Part shown: piece after piece, positions 9,409 through 18,975 of the stretch | Layout: the number at the start of each line of letters is the position of its first letter | How positions within the stretch are numbered: position 1 is the first letter of the stretch | Assembly (NCBI RefSeq): GCF_016651105.1 | Contig: NZ_JAEKEL010000001.1 | Span: 2,036,001 to 2,100,000 of the forward strand | Source: Pseudomonas sp. TH15 | GTDB lineage: Bacteria > Pseudomonadota > Gammaproteobacteria > Pseudomonadales > Pseudomonadaceae | Direction: 5' to 3' | DNA length: 64,000 nucleotides | Made by a program: the position numbers and the translations under genes | The notes under the pieces: model-generated | Told to the model about the DNA's origin: nothing | Seen by the model: only the letters and a program-made list of their open reading frames with translations | Database searches by the model: none

Positions 9409-10851
9409 ATGAGCGAGTTGTTGTCCTCAGTCAGTGACCACCTGTTAGCGCCCGGCGGCGTGACCATCGAGAGCCTGCAAAGTGTGCTCGGCGATCTGGC
9501 CGGCCCGGGCATCGATGCTGCCGATCTGTATTTCCAGGGCCAGATTTCCGAGTCCTGGGCGCTGGAAGACGGCATCGTCAAGGAAGGCAGCTTCAACCTC
9601 GACCAGGGCGTCGGCGTGCGGGCGCAATCGGGTGAGAAAACCGGTTTTGCCTATAGCAACGCCATCACCCTCGAAGCGCTCGGCGCGGCGGCTCGTGCCG
9701 CGCGTTCGATCTCCCGAGCCGGGCAGAACGGCACGGTGCAAGCGTTCACCACCCAGGATGTCGCCCAGTTGTACGGTCCGGACAACCCGCTGGAAGTGAT
9801 GACCCGCGCCGAAAAAGTCGAACTGCTCAAGCGTATCGACGTCGCGACCCGTGCCCTCGACCCGCGTATCCAGCAAGTCACCGTGAGCATGGCCGGGGTT
9901 TGGGAGCGCATTCTCGTGGCTTCCACCGACGGCAGCCTGGCGGCGGATGTGCGGCCATTGGTGCGCTTCAACGTCAGCGTGATCGTTGAACAAAACGGCC
10001 GCCGCGAGCGCGGTGGTCATGGCGGCGGCGGTCGTACCGATTATCGTTATTTTCTCAGCGACGACCGTGCCATGGGCTACGCCCGTGAAGCGTTGCGTCA
10101 GGCGCTGGTGAACCTGGAAGCGATTCCGGCGCCGGCTGGTACGTTGCCGGTGGTGTTGGGTTCGGGTTGGTCCGGTGTGCTGTTGCACGAAGCGGTCGGC
10201 CACGGCCTGGAAGGCGACTTCAACCGCAAGGGCAGTTCGGCCTACAGCGGGCGCATGGGCGAGATGGTTGCGTCCAAGCTCTGCACCATCGTCGATGACG
10301 GCACCCTGGCGGGTCGTCGTGGCTCGTTGAGCGTCGATGACGAAGGCACCCCGACCGAGTGCACCACGCTGATCGAAAACGGCGTGCTCAAAGGCTACAT
10401 GCAGGACAAGCTCAACGCGCGCCTGATGGGCGTGGCCCGCACCGGTAACGGTCGTCGTGAATCCTACGCGCACCTGCCGATGCCTCGGATGACCAACACC
10501 TACATGCTGGCGGGCGAAAGCGACCCGGCAGAAATCATCGCCTCGGTGAAACGCGGCATCTACTGCGCCAACCTCGGCGGCGGTCAGGTGGACATCACCA
10601 GCGGCAAGTTCGTGTTCTCCACCAGCGAGGCGTACCTGATCGAAGACGGCAAGATTACCGCCCCGGTCAAAGGCGCGACGTTGATCGGCAACGGGCCGGA
10701 AGCCATGAGCAAAGTGTCGATGGTCGGTAACGATCTGGCGCTGGACAGTGGCGTGGGAACGTGCGGGAAGGATGGGCAGTCGGTGCCGGTGGGTGTCGGC
10801 CAGCCAACGCTGAAAATCGATGCGATCACTGTGGGTGGCACAGGATCTTGA
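9409..10851 (+). CDS. tldD: Metalloprotease TldD
   Basis: The 480-residue catalytic subunit of the TldD/TldE heterodimer, a zinc protease acting on unfolded peptides in the cytoplasm; in E. coli it processes microcin B17 and the antitoxin CcdA. The zinc motif [11 protein letters not shown] is at residues 260-270. The glycine-rich [12 protein letters not shown] insert is also normal for TldD. Its partner pmbA/tldE lies just downstream at 11533, separated by yjgA on the opposite strand. Confidence 0.96.
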   Translation: MSELLSSVSDHLLAPGGVTIESLQSVLGDLAGPGIDAADLYFQGQISESWALEDGIVKEGSFNLDQGVGVRAQSGEKTGFAYSNAITLEALGAAARAARSISRAGQNGTVQAFTTQDVAQLYGPDNPLEVMTRAEKVELLKRIDVATRALDPRIQQVTVSMAGVWERILVASTDGSLAADVRPLVRFNVSVIVEQNGRRERGGHGGGGRTDYRYFLSDDRAMGYAREALRQALVNLEAIPAPAGTLPVVLGSGWSGVLLHEAVGHGLEGDFNRKGSSAYSGRMGEMVASKLCTIVDDGTLAGRRGSLSVDDEGTPTECTTLIENGVLKGYMQDKLNARLMGVARTGNGRRESYAHLPMPRMTNTYMLAGESDPAEIIASVKRGIYCANLGGGQVDITSGKFVFSTSEAYLIEDGKITAPVKGATLIGNGPEAMSKVSMVGNDLALDSGVGTCGKDGQSVPVGVGQPTLKIDAITVGGTGS

Positions 10852-10899
10852 GGGATGGAGCTTCGGGTGGACTGCGGTGCAGCCCACCCGAGAAGGGAC

Positions 10900-11424
10900 T
10901 TAACGCAGACCGCGTTGAGTCTCGTCCAGCTCACGGATGTACTTGAACATTTTACGGCTCGATGCCGGTGGCTTGTTGGTCGCCAGTTCGTGCTGGGCCT
11001 GACGGATCAGGGAGCGCAACTGTTGACGATCAGCCTCCGGGTAATCGACAACGAATTTCTCCAGGACCGCGTCGTCGCCTGCGATCAAGCGATCGCGCCA
11101 GCGTTCCAGGCCGTGGAAACGTTCGTTGTACTGCCGGGTGGAGGCATCGAGTTGATCGAGCAAGGTCAGAATGGCGTCAGTGTCCTGGTCGCGCATCAGT
11201 TTGCCGATGAACATAAGGTGCCGTTTACGCGCGATATTCGCGGTGTGCTTGGGCGCATCGGCCAGGGCCCGGCGCATAGCGTCGGTCAACGGCAGTTTTG
11301 CCAGCAAGTCAGGCTTGAGTGTTGTAAGGCGCTCGCCAAGGTCAACCAGAGCATGCAGCTCGCGTTTAACCTGGGATTTGCTTTTTTCTCCCGTATCGAG
11401 GGAGTCGTCGTAAGAATCAACCAT
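10900..11424 (-). CDS. yjgA: Ribosome maturation protein YjgA/DarP (DUF615)
   Basis: A 174-residue helical protein that binds late 50S precursors and supports peptidyl-transferase-centre maturation. It begins [20 protein letters not shown], and the body is helical and rich in charged residues ([22 protein letters not shown]). The ATG at 11424 was chosen; the frame runs five codons further up to a TTG without support. It is antisense to its neighbours, lying between tldD and pmbA as in other pseudomonads. Confidence 0.93.
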   Translation of the reverse strand: MVDSYDDSLDTGEKSKSQVKRELHALVDLGERLTTLKPDLLAKLPLTDAMRRALADAPKHTANIARKRHLMFIGKLMRDQDTDAILTLLDQLDASTRQYNERFHGLERWRDRLIAGDDAVLEKFVVDYPEADRQQLRSLIRQAQHELATNKPPASSRKMFKYIRELDETQRGLR

Positions 11425-11532
11425 GGTGGCCGTCCGCAAAGAAACGCCGCCATGATAACCAGTCGGGGGCCGCTTGTCCGGCCCGGTCGCTCGAAGGCCC
11501 TAGCCGAAAGCAGAATTTGAGTGGAGAACAGC

Positions 11533-12879
11533 ATGAGTGCAGTTGAAAGCGTCGGCCCACAAGCGTTGCCGGCACTGCAAGAGCAAGTCGAGCAGATCAT
11601 TGCTGAAGCCAAGCGCCAAGGCGCCAGCGCCTGTGAAGTCGCGGTCTCGCTGGAACAAGGCCTGTCGACATCGGTTCGTCAGCGAGAAGTCGAAACCGTC
11701 GAATTCAATCGCGATCAGGGCTTTGGCATCACCTTGTACGTTGGCCAGCGCAAAGGATCGGCCAGCACTTCGGCCAGCGGTCCGGAAGCGATTCGCGAAA
11801 CCGTTGCTGCCGCACTGGCCATCGCCAAGCACACCTCTGAAGACGAAGCCTCAGGCCTGGCCGACGCCGCGCTGATGGCCAAGGATCTGCACGATTTCGA
11901 CCTGTTCCACCAATGGGACATCACCCCCGAGCAAGCCATCGAGATGGCCCTGACCTGTGAAGCGGCGGCATTTGCCACCGATAGCCGGATCAAGAACGCC
12001 GACGGCACTACCCTCAGCACCCACCAGGGCTGCCGCGTTTACGGCAACAGCCACGGGTTTATCGGCGGTTATGCGTCGACCCGCCACAGCCTGAGCTGCG
12101 TGATGATCGCCGAGGCCGAAGGCCAGATGCAGCGCGATTATTGGTACGACGTGAGCCGTCAGGGCACTTTGCTGGCTGACCCGGTGAGCATTGGCCAGCG
12201 TGCCGCGCAACGGGCAGCGAGCCGTTTGGGCGCGCGTCCGGTGCCAACTTGCGAAGTGCCGGTGCTGTTTTCGGCCGAGTTGGCCGGTGGGTTGTTCGGC
12301 AGCTTCCTGTCGGCAGTGTCTGGCGGCAGTCTGTATCGCAAGTCATCGTTCCTGGAAGGCACGCTGGGTCAGAAGTTGTTCCCGGAATGGCTGACCCTTG
12401 ATGAGCGTCCGCACCTGATGCAGGCGATGGGCAGTTCGGCGTTCGATGGCGATGGCTTGGCGACCTATGCCAAACCGTTCGTCGAGAACGGCGTGTTGGT
12501 GTCGTACATCCTCGGTACCTATTCCGGACGCAAGCTGGGCATGCCGAGCACCGCCAACGCGGGCGGCGTGCACAACCTGTTCGTGACCCATGGCGATGAA
12601 GATCAGGCTGCCCTGTTGCGTCGCATGGGGCGTGGTCTGCTGGTCACCGAGTTGATGGGCCACGGCTTGAACATGGTCACCGGCGATTACTCCCGTGGCG
12701 CGGCGGGTTTCTGGGTCGAGAACGGTGAAATCCAGTTCGCGGTCCAGGAAGTCACGATCGCCGGCAACATGCGCGACATGTTCAAACAGATCGTTGCCGT
12801 GGGGAATGACCTGGAACTGCGCAGCAACATTCGCACCGGTTCGGTGTTGATCGAGCGGATGACGGTGGCGGGTAGCTGA
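11533..12879 (+). CDS. pmbA: Metalloprotease subunit PmbA/TldE
   Basis: The 448-residue partner of TldD. It has the same fold but no HExxxH zinc motif; the corresponding region reads LPVTELMGHGLNMVTGD-like sequence (LLVTELMGHGLNMVTGD). The ATG at 11533 has GGAG six bases upstream; a GTG at 11521 is also in frame. The gene ends 16 bases before a good terminator. Confidence 0.95.
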   Translation: MSAVESVGPQALPALQEQVEQIIAEAKRQGASACEVAVSLEQGLSTSVRQREVETVEFNRDQGFGITLYVGQRKGSASTSASGPEAIRETVAAALAIAKHTSEDEASGLADAALMAKDLHDFDLFHQWDITPEQAIEMALTCEAAAFATDSRIKNADGTTLSTHQGCRVYGNSHGFIGGYASTRHSLSCVMIAEAEGQMQRDYWYDVSRQGTLLADPVSIGQRAAQRAASRLGARPVPTCEVPVLFSAELAGGLFGSFLSAVSGGSLYRKSSFLEGTLGQKLFPEWLTLDERPHLMQAMGSSAFDGDGLATYAKPFVENGVLVSYILGTYSGRKLGMPSTANAGGVHNLFVTHGDEDQAALLRRMGRGLLVTELMGHGLNMVTGDYSRGAAGFWVENGEIQFAVQEVTIAGNMRDMFKQIVAVGNDLELRSNIRTGSVLIERMTVAGS

Positions 12880-12895
12880 CCCACACCGTTACACA

Positions 12896-12934
12896 AAAAG
12901 GCGCGTCATCCAAACGGATGGCGCGCCTTTTTTT
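12896..12934 (+). terminator. Intrinsic terminator after pmbA
   Basis: An A-run precedes a GC-rich stem (AGGCGCG...CGCGCCT, with inner ATCC/GGAT pairing) and a run of seven Ts at 12928-12934. The symmetry of the A- and T-runs allows action in both directions. Confidence 0.85.
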
Positions 12935-12954
12935 ATGGCGTTCACACCGTCCCC

Positions 12955-13044
12955 TGTGGGAGCGAGCTTGCTCACGATAGCAGTGTGTCAGACGACACAT
13001 ATGTTGAATGGTCGACCGTCATCGCGAGCAAGCGCGCTCCCACA
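12955..13044. repeat. REPIN-type palindrome, family 2
   Basis: Inverted arms TGTGGGAGCGAGCTTGCTC and GAGCAAGCGCGCTCCCACA enclose about 50 bases. The same family occurs at 37768-37859, 40903-40970 and 46768-46858. It lies between the pmbA terminator and the fagA promoter. Confidence 0.85.
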
Positions 13045-13069
13045 ATGGATCTCATCTAATTTCTCGGGG

Positions 13070-13115
13070 TTGTTTTGGTTCTCATTATCATCTAATAATA
13101 AATCTCATTACCGAA
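13070..13115 (+). promoter_or_regulatory. Fur-box-like operator and promoter of fagA-fumC-sodA
   Basis: The reverse complement of 13071-13089 reads GATAATGAGAACCAAAACA, which matches 13 of 19 positions of the Fur consensus; the first eight (GATAATGA) are exact. More AT-rich half-sites continue to about 13115, so two overlapping boxes are possible. A possible -35 (TTGTTT, 13070-13075) and -10 (TAATAA, 13093-13098) are 17 bases apart, so Fur-Fe would cover the promoter. In P. aeruginosa the same operon is Fur-repressed, which supports the reading. Confidence 0.65.
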
Positions 13116-13127
13116 TGAGCCCGGATC

Positions 13128-13523
13128 ATGAGTTCTGCCTTGCACGAGCAGCCTTACCTCGAAAGCTGGCGCTGGATGAGTCGCCAGATCCGTTGCGCGA
13201 TGGACCCCGATGAGCCTCGCCTGATCGACCATTACCTGGCCGAAGGTCGGTATCTGGCCTGTTGCACGGCAACGTCTCCCTGGACCATCGCCGAAACTTC
13301 CTTCCGTTTGTTGCTCGACACCGCCGCCGATGTCGCGCTGCCGTGGCACTGGCGCACCTTCTGCCTCGACCAGGCCTGGCGCCCATTGCGCGAACTGGAA
13401 CGCCTCTCCCTGTGTAAGTGCCGCCTCAAGCGCTGGCAAAGCTACACCTGGCAACTGGCGACCTGCGAGTTGCAGCCTTCGATTCCTCTCATAGAACTGG
13501 TGCAAGGATTTCCCGATGAATAA
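13128..13523 (+). CDS. fagA: FagA, Fur-associated protein of the fumC-sodA operon
   Basis: A small protein of 131 residues with no known activity, first gene of the Fur-regulated fagA-fumC-orfX-sodA operon known from P. aeruginosa. It begins MSSALHEQPYLESWRWM and is rich in Trp, Cys and His (CRLKRWQSYTWQLATCEL), but I see no defined metal motif. It has no signal peptide or membrane segment. Its end overlaps the fumC start by eight bases, so translation is probably coupled. Assignment rests on size, position and operator. Confidence 0.85.
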   Translation: MSSALHEQPYLESWRWMSRQIRCAMDPDEPRLIDHYLAEGRYLACCTATSPWTIAETSFRLLLDTAADVALPWHWRTFCLDQAWRPLRELERLSLCKCRLKRWQSYTWQLATCELQPSIPLIELVQGFPDE

Positions 13524-14892
13524 CACGCGTATCGAACGTGACAGCATGGGCGAGCTTCAGGTCCCCGAAGACGCCCTCTATGGCGCGCAAACCCAGCGCG
13601 CGGTGGATAACTTCCCGATCAGCGGCAAACCTATGCCGGTGCAGTTCATCCGCGCGTTGATCCTGGCAAAGGCTGCCGCCGCCGGGGCCAACGTCGAGCT
13701 CAAGCAAATCAGCGAGTCCCAGGGCAAAGCCATCGTCGACGCGGCGCAAGGGCTGCTCGAAGGCAACTTTATGCAGCACTTCCCGGTGGATATCTTCCAG
13801 ACTGGCTCTGGCACCAGCTCCAACATGAACGCCAACGAAGTGATCGCCACCCTGGCCAGCCGACTGCTCGGCGAGCCGGTGAACCCCAACGATCACGTCA
13901 ACTGCGGCCAGAGCAGCAACGACATCATTCCGACCACCATCCACGTCAGTGCCGCACTGGCGCTGCACGAGCAATTGCTGCCGACGCTGGTGCATCTGGT
14001 GCAGGTGATCGAGCACAAGGCCGAGCAGGTTTATCATCACGTCAAAACCGGCCGCACTCACCTGATGGATGCCATGCCGGTGCGCATGAGTCAGGTGCTC
14101 AACGGTTGGGCGCAACAGCTCAAGGCCAATATCGGCCACCTGCAAGATTTGCTACCGAGCCTGCAATCCCTGGCGCAGGGCGGCACAGCGGTGGGCACCG
14201 GGATCAACGCGCATCCGGAGTTCGCGGCGCGATTCAGTCAGCAGTTGAGCAAACTGACTCAGGTGCAATTCAAGCCTGGCAAGGACCTGTTCGCGCTGAT
14301 CGGCTCGCAGGACACGGCGGTCGCGGTCTCCGGACAGCTCAAGGCCACCGCCGTGTCGCTGATGAAAATCGCCAACGACCTGCGCTGGATGAACTCCGGC
14401 CCGTTGGCCGGCCTCGGCGAAATCGAACTCGAAGCCTTACAGCCTGGCTCCTCGATTATGCCAGGCAAGGTCAACCCGGTGATCCCGGAAGCCACCGCGA
14501 TGGTCGCCGCTCAAGTGATCGGCAACGACACGGTGATCACCATCGCCGGCCAGTCGGGCAACTTCGAATTGAACGTGATGCTGCCGATCATCGCCCAAAA
14601 CCTGCTGAGCAGCATCGAATTGCTGGCCAACGCCAGCCGTCTGCTGGGTGACAAGGCCATCGCCAGCTTCAAGGTCAACGAGGCCCGGCTCAAGGAAGCG
14701 CTGTCGCGCAACCCGATTCTGGTTACCGCACTCAACCCGATCATTGGTTACCAAAAAGCCGCTGAGATCGCCAAGAAGGCGTATCAGCAGGGCCGTCCGG
14801 TGATTGATATCGCTCTGGAACACACCGACCTGTCGCGCAGCCAGCTGGAAGAGTTGCTCAATCCAGAAAAGCTCACCGCAGGCGGCGTGTAA
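13516..14892 (+). CDS. fumC: Class II fumarate hydratase FumC
   Basis: Interconverts fumarate and malate in the TCA cycle. Class II enzymes need no iron-sulfur cluster, so this form replaces the iron-dependent fumarase when iron is short. The product has 458 residues. Visible motifs are TGSGTSSNMNANEV (about 95-108), GQSSNDIIPT, the active-site His in GRTHLMDAMP, and the family signature GSSIMPGKVNP (about 312-322). Second gene of the Fur-type operon. Confidence 0.97.
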   Translation: MNNTRIERDSMGELQVPEDALYGAQTQRAVDNFPISGKPMPVQFIRALILAKAAAAGANVELKQISESQGKAIVDAAQGLLEGNFMQHFPVDIFQTGSGTSSNMNANEVIATLASRLLGEPVNPNDHVNCGQSSNDIIPTTIHVSAALALHEQLLPTLVHLVQVIEHKAEQVYHHVKTGRTHLMDAMPVRMSQVLNGWAQQLKANIGHLQDLLPSLQSLAQGGTAVGTGINAHPEFAARFSQQLSKLTQVQFKPGKDLFALIGSQDTAVAVSGQLKATAVSLMKIANDLRWMNSGPLAGLGEIELEALQPGSSIMPGKVNPVIPEATAMVAAQVIGNDTVITIAGQSGNFELNVMLPIIAQNLLSSIELLANASRLLGDKAIASFKVNEARLKEALSRNPILVTALNPIIGYQKAAEIAKKAYQQGRPVIDIALEHTDLSRSQLEELLNPEKLTAGGV

Positions 14893-14919
14893 TCACCGCT
14901 ACCGCTTTGGAGGCTCACC

Positions 14920-15360
14920 ATGGAGCACTGGAAACGCACGATCGAAAGGGCTAATCGCTGTTTCATGCTGGGCGAATTCGTCGATGCCCGCGAGGCTTAC
15001 TTGCAGGCACTGGCGCTGGCCCAGGTGTTGTTTGAGCGTTGGGCGGATGCCGATGAAGCGGTGGCTGCTTGCGTGATTTCTCACCACAACCTCGCGGATC
15101 TGCACTTGCGTCTGAACCAGCCGGAGGAGAGCGCCGAGTACCTGTGCGCCATCCATCAACGGTTGTTGCAGACGATGCAGGACGCGCGACTGGCTCCGGC
15201 GCTGCGCGAGGCGGCGTTGCGCCAGAGCAGCAAGACCTACGTCGAACTGCTGAATTTCATCAGTGAGTACGGCGAATACCCGCGCACCCATCGGCTGTTG
15301 CACATGGATGCTGCATCGCCCCGGCATCAGCCCGCCTCTCATCAACATGGAGTCCATTGA
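14920..15360 (+). CDS. Helical protein of the fumC-sodA operon (OrfX)
   Basis: A 146-residue, mostly alpha-helical protein with TPR-like character ([19 protein letters not shown], then [19 protein letters not shown]). It is conserved between fumC and sodA in pseudomonads and co-expressed under iron starvation. The spacing to fumC is 27 bases, and its stop lies two bases before the sodA ATG. I see no catalytic motif. A scaffold or chaperone role would be an inference only. Confidence 0.85.
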   Translation: MEHWKRTIERANRCFMLGEFVDAREAYLQALALAQVLFERWADADEAVAACVISHHNLADLHLRLNQPEESAEYLCAIHQRLLQTMQDARLAPALREAALRQSSKTYVELLNFISEYGEYPRTHRLLHMDAASPRHQPASHQHGVH

Positions 15361-15362
15361 AC

Positions 15363-15974
15363 ATGGCTTTTACCTTGCCTGCCTTGCCCTACGCCTACGA
15401 CGCCCTGGAACCGCATATCGATGCGCAGACCATGGAAATCCACTACACCAAGCACCACCAGACCTATATCAACAACCTCAACGCGGCCGTCGAAGGCACC
15501 GAGTTTGCCGAATGGTCGGTGGAAAAACTGGTGGCCAGCGTCCAGCAACTCCCGGAAAAGCTTCGCGCAGCGGTGATTAATCAGGGCGGCGGCCACGCCA
15601 ACCATTCGCTGTTCTGGGAAATCATGGCGCCCCATGCTGGAGGCAAGCCTGACGGTGCGCTGGCCGAGGCTATTGATGAGCAACTGGGTGGCCTGGATCG
15701 TTTTAAAGAGGCGTTCACCAAAGCAGCGTTGACGCGTTTCGGCAGTGGCTGGGCGTGGTTGAGCGTCACGCCGCAAAAGACCCTGATAGTGGAGAGTAGC
15801 GGCAATCAGGACAGCCCGTTGATGAATGGCAACACGCCCATCCTCGGCCTCGACGTCTGGGAGCACGCTTATTACCTGCGCTATCAGAACCGTCGACCGG
15901 AATACATCAACGCGTTCTACAACGTGATTAATTGGCCTGAAGTCGCGGCGCGCTATCAGGCTGCACTGGTTTAA
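15363..15974 (+). CDS. sodA: Manganese superoxide dismutase SodA
   Basis: Converts superoxide to oxygen and peroxide in the cytoplasm using Mn, suited to iron-limited cells. The product has 203 residues. Metal ligands are visible: His in [19 protein letters not shown] (first and second), Asp and His in [13 protein letters not shown]. The [10 protein letters not shown] and FGSGWAWL motifs support Mn rather than Fe, though the Fe/Mn distinction from sequence alone is not absolute. The ATG at 15363 follows the stop of the previous gene by two bases; a TTG at 15357 is also in frame. Confidence 0.94.
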   Translation: MAFTLPALPYAYDALEPHIDAQTMEIHYTKHHQTYINNLNAAVEGTEFAEWSVEKLVASVQQLPEKLRAAVINQGGGHANHSLFWEIMAPHAGGKPDGALAEAIDEQLGGLDRFKEAFTKAALTRFGSGWAWLSVTPQKTLIVESSGNQDSPLMNGNTPILGLDVWEHAYYLRYQNRRPEYINAFYNVINWPEVAARYQAALV

Positions 15975-16004
15975 GTCATCGATAACAAGAATCCAAGGCC
16001 GACT

Positions 16005-16898
16005 ATGGGCACTGAAACATTGGCGATCGGAAGTGGACGAATGTTTCGTTACGCACTGGGATCGTTGTTACTGCTGGCGGGTATGACGTTGTTGGCAGCC
16101 CAAGGGTTGGCATGGCTAGACCTGGAACCGAAGCTGTCGCGTGCCCTGCAAGGAGGGGCGATCTGCGCCTTGGGTACCGCGCTGGGGGCGGTGCCGGTGC
16201 TGGTGATTCGGCGCATGCCGCGGACGCTCAGCGATACCCTGCTCGGTTTCGGTGCCGGGGTGATGCTCGCGGCGACCGCGTTCTCGCTAATCGTCCCGGG
16301 CATTTCTGCGGCCGAAAGCCTGGGGCTGACGCCTTGGGCGGCCAGTGGACTAATCAGCTTCGGTATCATGTTCGGCGCATTCGGGCTGTTTCTGGTGGAT
16401 CGCAAGGTTTCCGGGGCCAGCCCGGAAATGCTCGTCGGCACCTTGCAGCGACCGGTGATTCCACCGCGAATCTGGCTGTTTGTGTTCGCCATCATCGCCC
16501 ACAACATTCCCGAGGGCATGGCGGTCGGGGTTTCGGCCGGCGGCGGTATGCCCGACGCCGACAGCCTGGCCATGGGTATCGCCTTGCAAGACGTACCCGA
16601 AGGGCTGGTGATCGCGTTGATATTGGCCGGGGCCGGGATGTCGCGGGCCAAGGCGTTCCTGATCGGTGCTGCGTCAGGGCTGGTAGAGCCGGTCTTCGCA
16701 CTGTTATGTGCGTGGCTGGTTAGCCTGGCTGAATTGTTATTGCCATTGGGTTTGGCGCTGGCGGCCGGGGCGATGCTGCTGGTGGTGACCCATGAAATCA
16801 TCCCAGAGTCGCGGCGTAATGGTCACGACAAACTGGCGAGTCTGGGGTTGCTGCTGGGGTTTTGTTTGATGATGGTGATGGATACGGCACTGGCTTGA
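16005..16898 (+). CDS. ZIP family metal transporter (GufA/ZupT type)
   Basis: An inner-membrane importer for divalent metals such as Zn, Fe or Mn. The product has 297 residues and about eight membrane helices. The binuclear metal site is visible as HNIPEGMAVG in helix IV and LQDVPEGLVIAL in helix V; the second lacks the usual His or Glu before PEG, having Gln-Asp instead. It lies 30 bases after sodA and may be read with that operon, which would couple metal import with the Mn-dependent dismutase. Confidence 0.9.
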   Translation: MGTETLAIGSGRMFRYALGSLLLLAGMTLLAAQGLAWLDLEPKLSRALQGGAICALGTALGAVPVLVIRRMPRTLSDTLLGFGAGVMLAATAFSLIVPGISAAESLGLTPWAASGLISFGIMFGAFGLFLVDRKVSGASPEMLVGTLQRPVIPPRIWLFVFAIIAHNIPEGMAVGVSAGGGMPDADSLAMGIALQDVPEGLVIALILAGAGMSRAKAFLIGAASGLVEPVFALLCAWLVSLAELLLPLGLALAAGAMLLVVTHEIIPESRRNGHDKLASLGLLLGFCLMMVMDTALA

Positions 16899-16966
16899 AA
16901 AAGATCGCAGCCTTCGGCAGCTCCTACGAGATAGGGAGCGGGGCTGCCGAGGGCTGCGATTTTTTG
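16899..16966. repeat. REP palindrome, family 1, doubling as terminator
   Basis: An imperfect inverted repeat built on GATCGCAGCC and GGCTGCGAT, preceded by an A-run and followed by a T-run. It sits between the convergent ZIP gene and ptsO, so it may end transcription from both sides. Confidence 0.75.
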
Positions 16967-16968
16967 AT

Positions 16969-17241
16969 TTATTCGCCTTCGTCGAAGAAGTTATTGATCA
17001 GCGCCACCAGTGCATCCAGCGCTTCTTGCTCTTGCTCACCTTCAGTACTCAGATGGATTTTGCTGCCCTTGCCGGCGGCGAGCATCATCATGGCCATGAT
17101 GCTTTTGCCATCGACCATGGCTTGCGGGGTGCGTCCCGCTCTGATCTGGCAGGGAAACTGACCGGCAACCCCAACGAATTTCGCTGAAGCACGGGCATGC
17201 AGGCCCAGTTTGTTGATGATTTCAATTTCCAGAGCAGGCAT
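16969..17241 (-). CDS. ptsO: HPr-related phosphocarrier NPr (PtsO)
   Basis: The nitrogen-PTS phosphocarrier that relays phosphate from PtsP to PtsN. The product has 90 residues. The phosphorylated His is in NKLGLHARASAKFVG (His15-16 region), and the regulatory serine segment is GKSIMAMMML. Last gene of the rpoN-hpf-ptsN-rapZ-ptsO cluster, 15 bases after rapZ. Confidence 0.95.
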   Translation of the reverse strand: MPALEIEIINKLGLHARASAKFVGVAGQFPCQIRAGRTPQAMVDGKSIMAMMMLAAGKGSKIHLSTEGEQEQEALDALVALINNFFDEGE

Positions 17242-17256
17242 CGCGTTGTGAATCCT

Positions 17257-18114
17257 TTAGCTGAGGTCGCGGTGGCGAACCTGGACGTTCTTCAGGGATT
17301 GTTGCAGGGCCTGGCCCAGACGTTCGGTCAGGTAGACGGAGCGGTGATGACCGCCGGTACAGCCAATGGCGATGGTGACGTAAGCGCGATTGCTGGCAGC
17401 AAAACGCGGAAGCCACTTGAACAGATAACCATAAATGTCCTGGAACATTTCTTCGACGTCCGGCTGTGCTGCCAGGTATTCGGCTACCGGTTGATCGAGC
17501 CCGGACTGTGCGCGCAGCTCCGGTTTCCAATAAGGATTGGGCAGGCAGCGCACATCGAACACCACGTCGGCATCTACTGGCATGCCACGCTTGAACCCGA
17601 AAGACTCCACCAGGAACGCCGTGCCGGGCTCAGGCTGATTCAACAGGCGCAGCTTGATGGTGTCGCGCAGTTGGTACAGGTTCAGGTTGGTGGTGTTGAC
17701 CTTGAGGTCGGCCAGGTCTGCAATCGGCCCCAGCAGTTGAGTTTCGTCTTCTATCGCCTCGGCCAATGAGCGGTTGGCGGTGCTCAGCGGGTGACGGCGG
17801 CGGGTTTCCGAGAAACGCTTGAGCAGGGTTTCTTCATCGGCGTCCAGATACAGCACATCGCATTGGATATGCCGACCGCGAACTTCTTCAAGTAATTCGG
17901 GGAATCGCGTCAGGTGACTGGGCAGGTTGCGGGCGTCGATGGAAACGGCGACCAGCGGCTGAGCCAGCTCTGTATGAATCAGCGCGCGTTCGGCCAACTC
18001 CGGCAGCAGGCCGGCCGGCAGGTTGTCGATGCAGTAGTAGCCGTTGTCCTCAAGGACATCGAGTGCAGTACTTTTACCTGAGCCGGAGCGGCCACTGACA
18101 ATGATCAAACGCAT
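17257..18114 (-). CDS. rapZ: RNase adapter protein RapZ
   Basis: A 285-residue P-loop protein. In enteric bacteria it targets the sRNA GlmZ to RNase E and controls glucosamine-6-phosphate synthesis; in pseudomonads the target is less clear. The Walker A is GRSGSGKST (about residues 7-15). The C-terminal domain carries [16 protein letters not shown]. It starts two bases after the ptsN stop. Confidence 0.95.
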   Translation of the reverse strand: MRLIIVSGRSGSGKSTALDVLEDNGYYCIDNLPAGLLPELAERALIHTELAQPLVAVSIDARNLPSHLTRFPELLEEVRGRHIQCDVLYLDADEETLLKRFSETRRRHPLSTANRSLAEAIEDETQLLGPIADLADLKVNTTNLNLYQLRDTIKLRLLNQPEPGTAFLVESFGFKRGMPVDADVVFDVRCLPNPYWKPELRAQSGLDQPVAEYLAAQPDVEEMFQDIYGYLFKWLPRFAASNRAYVTIAIGCTGGHHRSVYLTERLGQALQQSLKNVQVRHRDLS

Positions 18115-18116
18115 GA

Positions 18117-18581
18117 TTAGTGACCGTTTTGCTCGCTCAGGACAACCTGATACAAGGCTTCGTTGCTCGGGGCACTGCGCAGTTTTTCGCGTACTTCCTT
18201 GCGATCAAGCATGCTGGCGATCTGGCGCAGTAATTCCAGGTGCGCATCGGTGGCGGCTTGCGGGACCAGCAGCACGAACAGCAGGTCAACCGGAGCGCCG
18301 TCGATGGCGTCGAAATCGATAGGTGCGTCAAGGTGCATCAAGGCACTGATGGGCGAGGTGCAGCCCTTCAGGCGACAGTGGGGGATAGCAATGCCGTTGC
18401 CAAAACCGGTGGAGCCGAGTTTTTCACGGGCAATCAGAGCCTCGAAGACATCTTGCATCTCCAGATCCGGGACTTCCCGGGCGATCAGGTTGGCAATTTG
18501 TTCGAGGGCTTTCTTTTTACTGCCGCCCGGCACGTTCACGAGGGAACGGCCGGGGGTCAGGATACTTTCAAGTCGGATCAT
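18117..18581 (-). CDS. ptsN: Nitrogen-regulatory EIIA protein PtsN
   Basis: The terminal regulator of the nitrogen PTS, affecting potassium transport, carbon/nitrogen balance and PHA metabolism. The product has 154 residues with an EIIA-2 (fructose-type) fold. The phosphorylated His is in [11 protein letters not shown] (about residue 66). It lies between hpf and rapZ in the rpoN operon. Confidence 0.95.
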   Translation of the reverse strand: MIRLESILTPGRSLVNVPGGSKKKALEQIANLIAREVPDLEMQDVFEALIAREKLGSTGFGNGIAIPHCRLKGCTSPISALMHLDAPIDFDAIDGAPVDLLFVLLVPQAATDAHLELLRQIASMLDRKEVREKLRSAPSNEALYQVVLSEQNGH

Positions 18582-18593
18582 GGGTTGGGAGTG

Positions 18594-18902
18594 TTAACGA
18601 CCGGTTGCGCCCTGAAGGAGGCTCTGGGTCTTTTCCTTATGCTTTTTAAGTTGGCGATCCAGCTTGTCGGTCAGTAGGTCAATAGCGGCATACATGTCGT
18701 TATGCTCGGCATTGGCGACCACTTCTCCGCCGGGGATATGCAGCGTGGCTTCGATTTTCTGCAGCAGCTTCTCGACGGTCATCGTGACTTGCACGTTGGT
18801 GATCTTGTCGAAATGCCTCTCTAATCGGTCGAGTTTTTCGCCGATGTAGGTGCGCAGGGGTTCGGTCACTTCCAGTTGGTGTCCACTGATGTTGACTTGC
18901 AT
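18594..18902 (-). CDS. hpf: Ribosome hibernation promoting factor HPF
   Basis: Binds the 30S decoding region in stationary phase and promotes 100S or inactive 70S ribosomes. The product has 102 residues, the short HPF form. It begins MQVNISGHQLEVTEPLR and contains HIPGGEVVANAEHNDMYAAID. An upstream extension of the frame to 18956 lacks family similarity, so ATG 18902 was used. It is 73 bases after rpoN, the normal pairing. Confidence 0.95.
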   Translation of the reverse strand: MQVNISGHQLEVTEPLRTYIGEKLDRLERHFDKITNVQVTMTVEKLLQKIEATLHIPGGEVVANAEHNDMYAAIDLLTDKLDRQLKKHKEKTQSLLQGATGR

Positions 18903-18975
18903 ACAGCTTCTCCTTCGTTGCCAGTGCATAAAGCGGCAGGTAAAGGTACCTGCCACTGGAACGCTGTGGCGTGGC

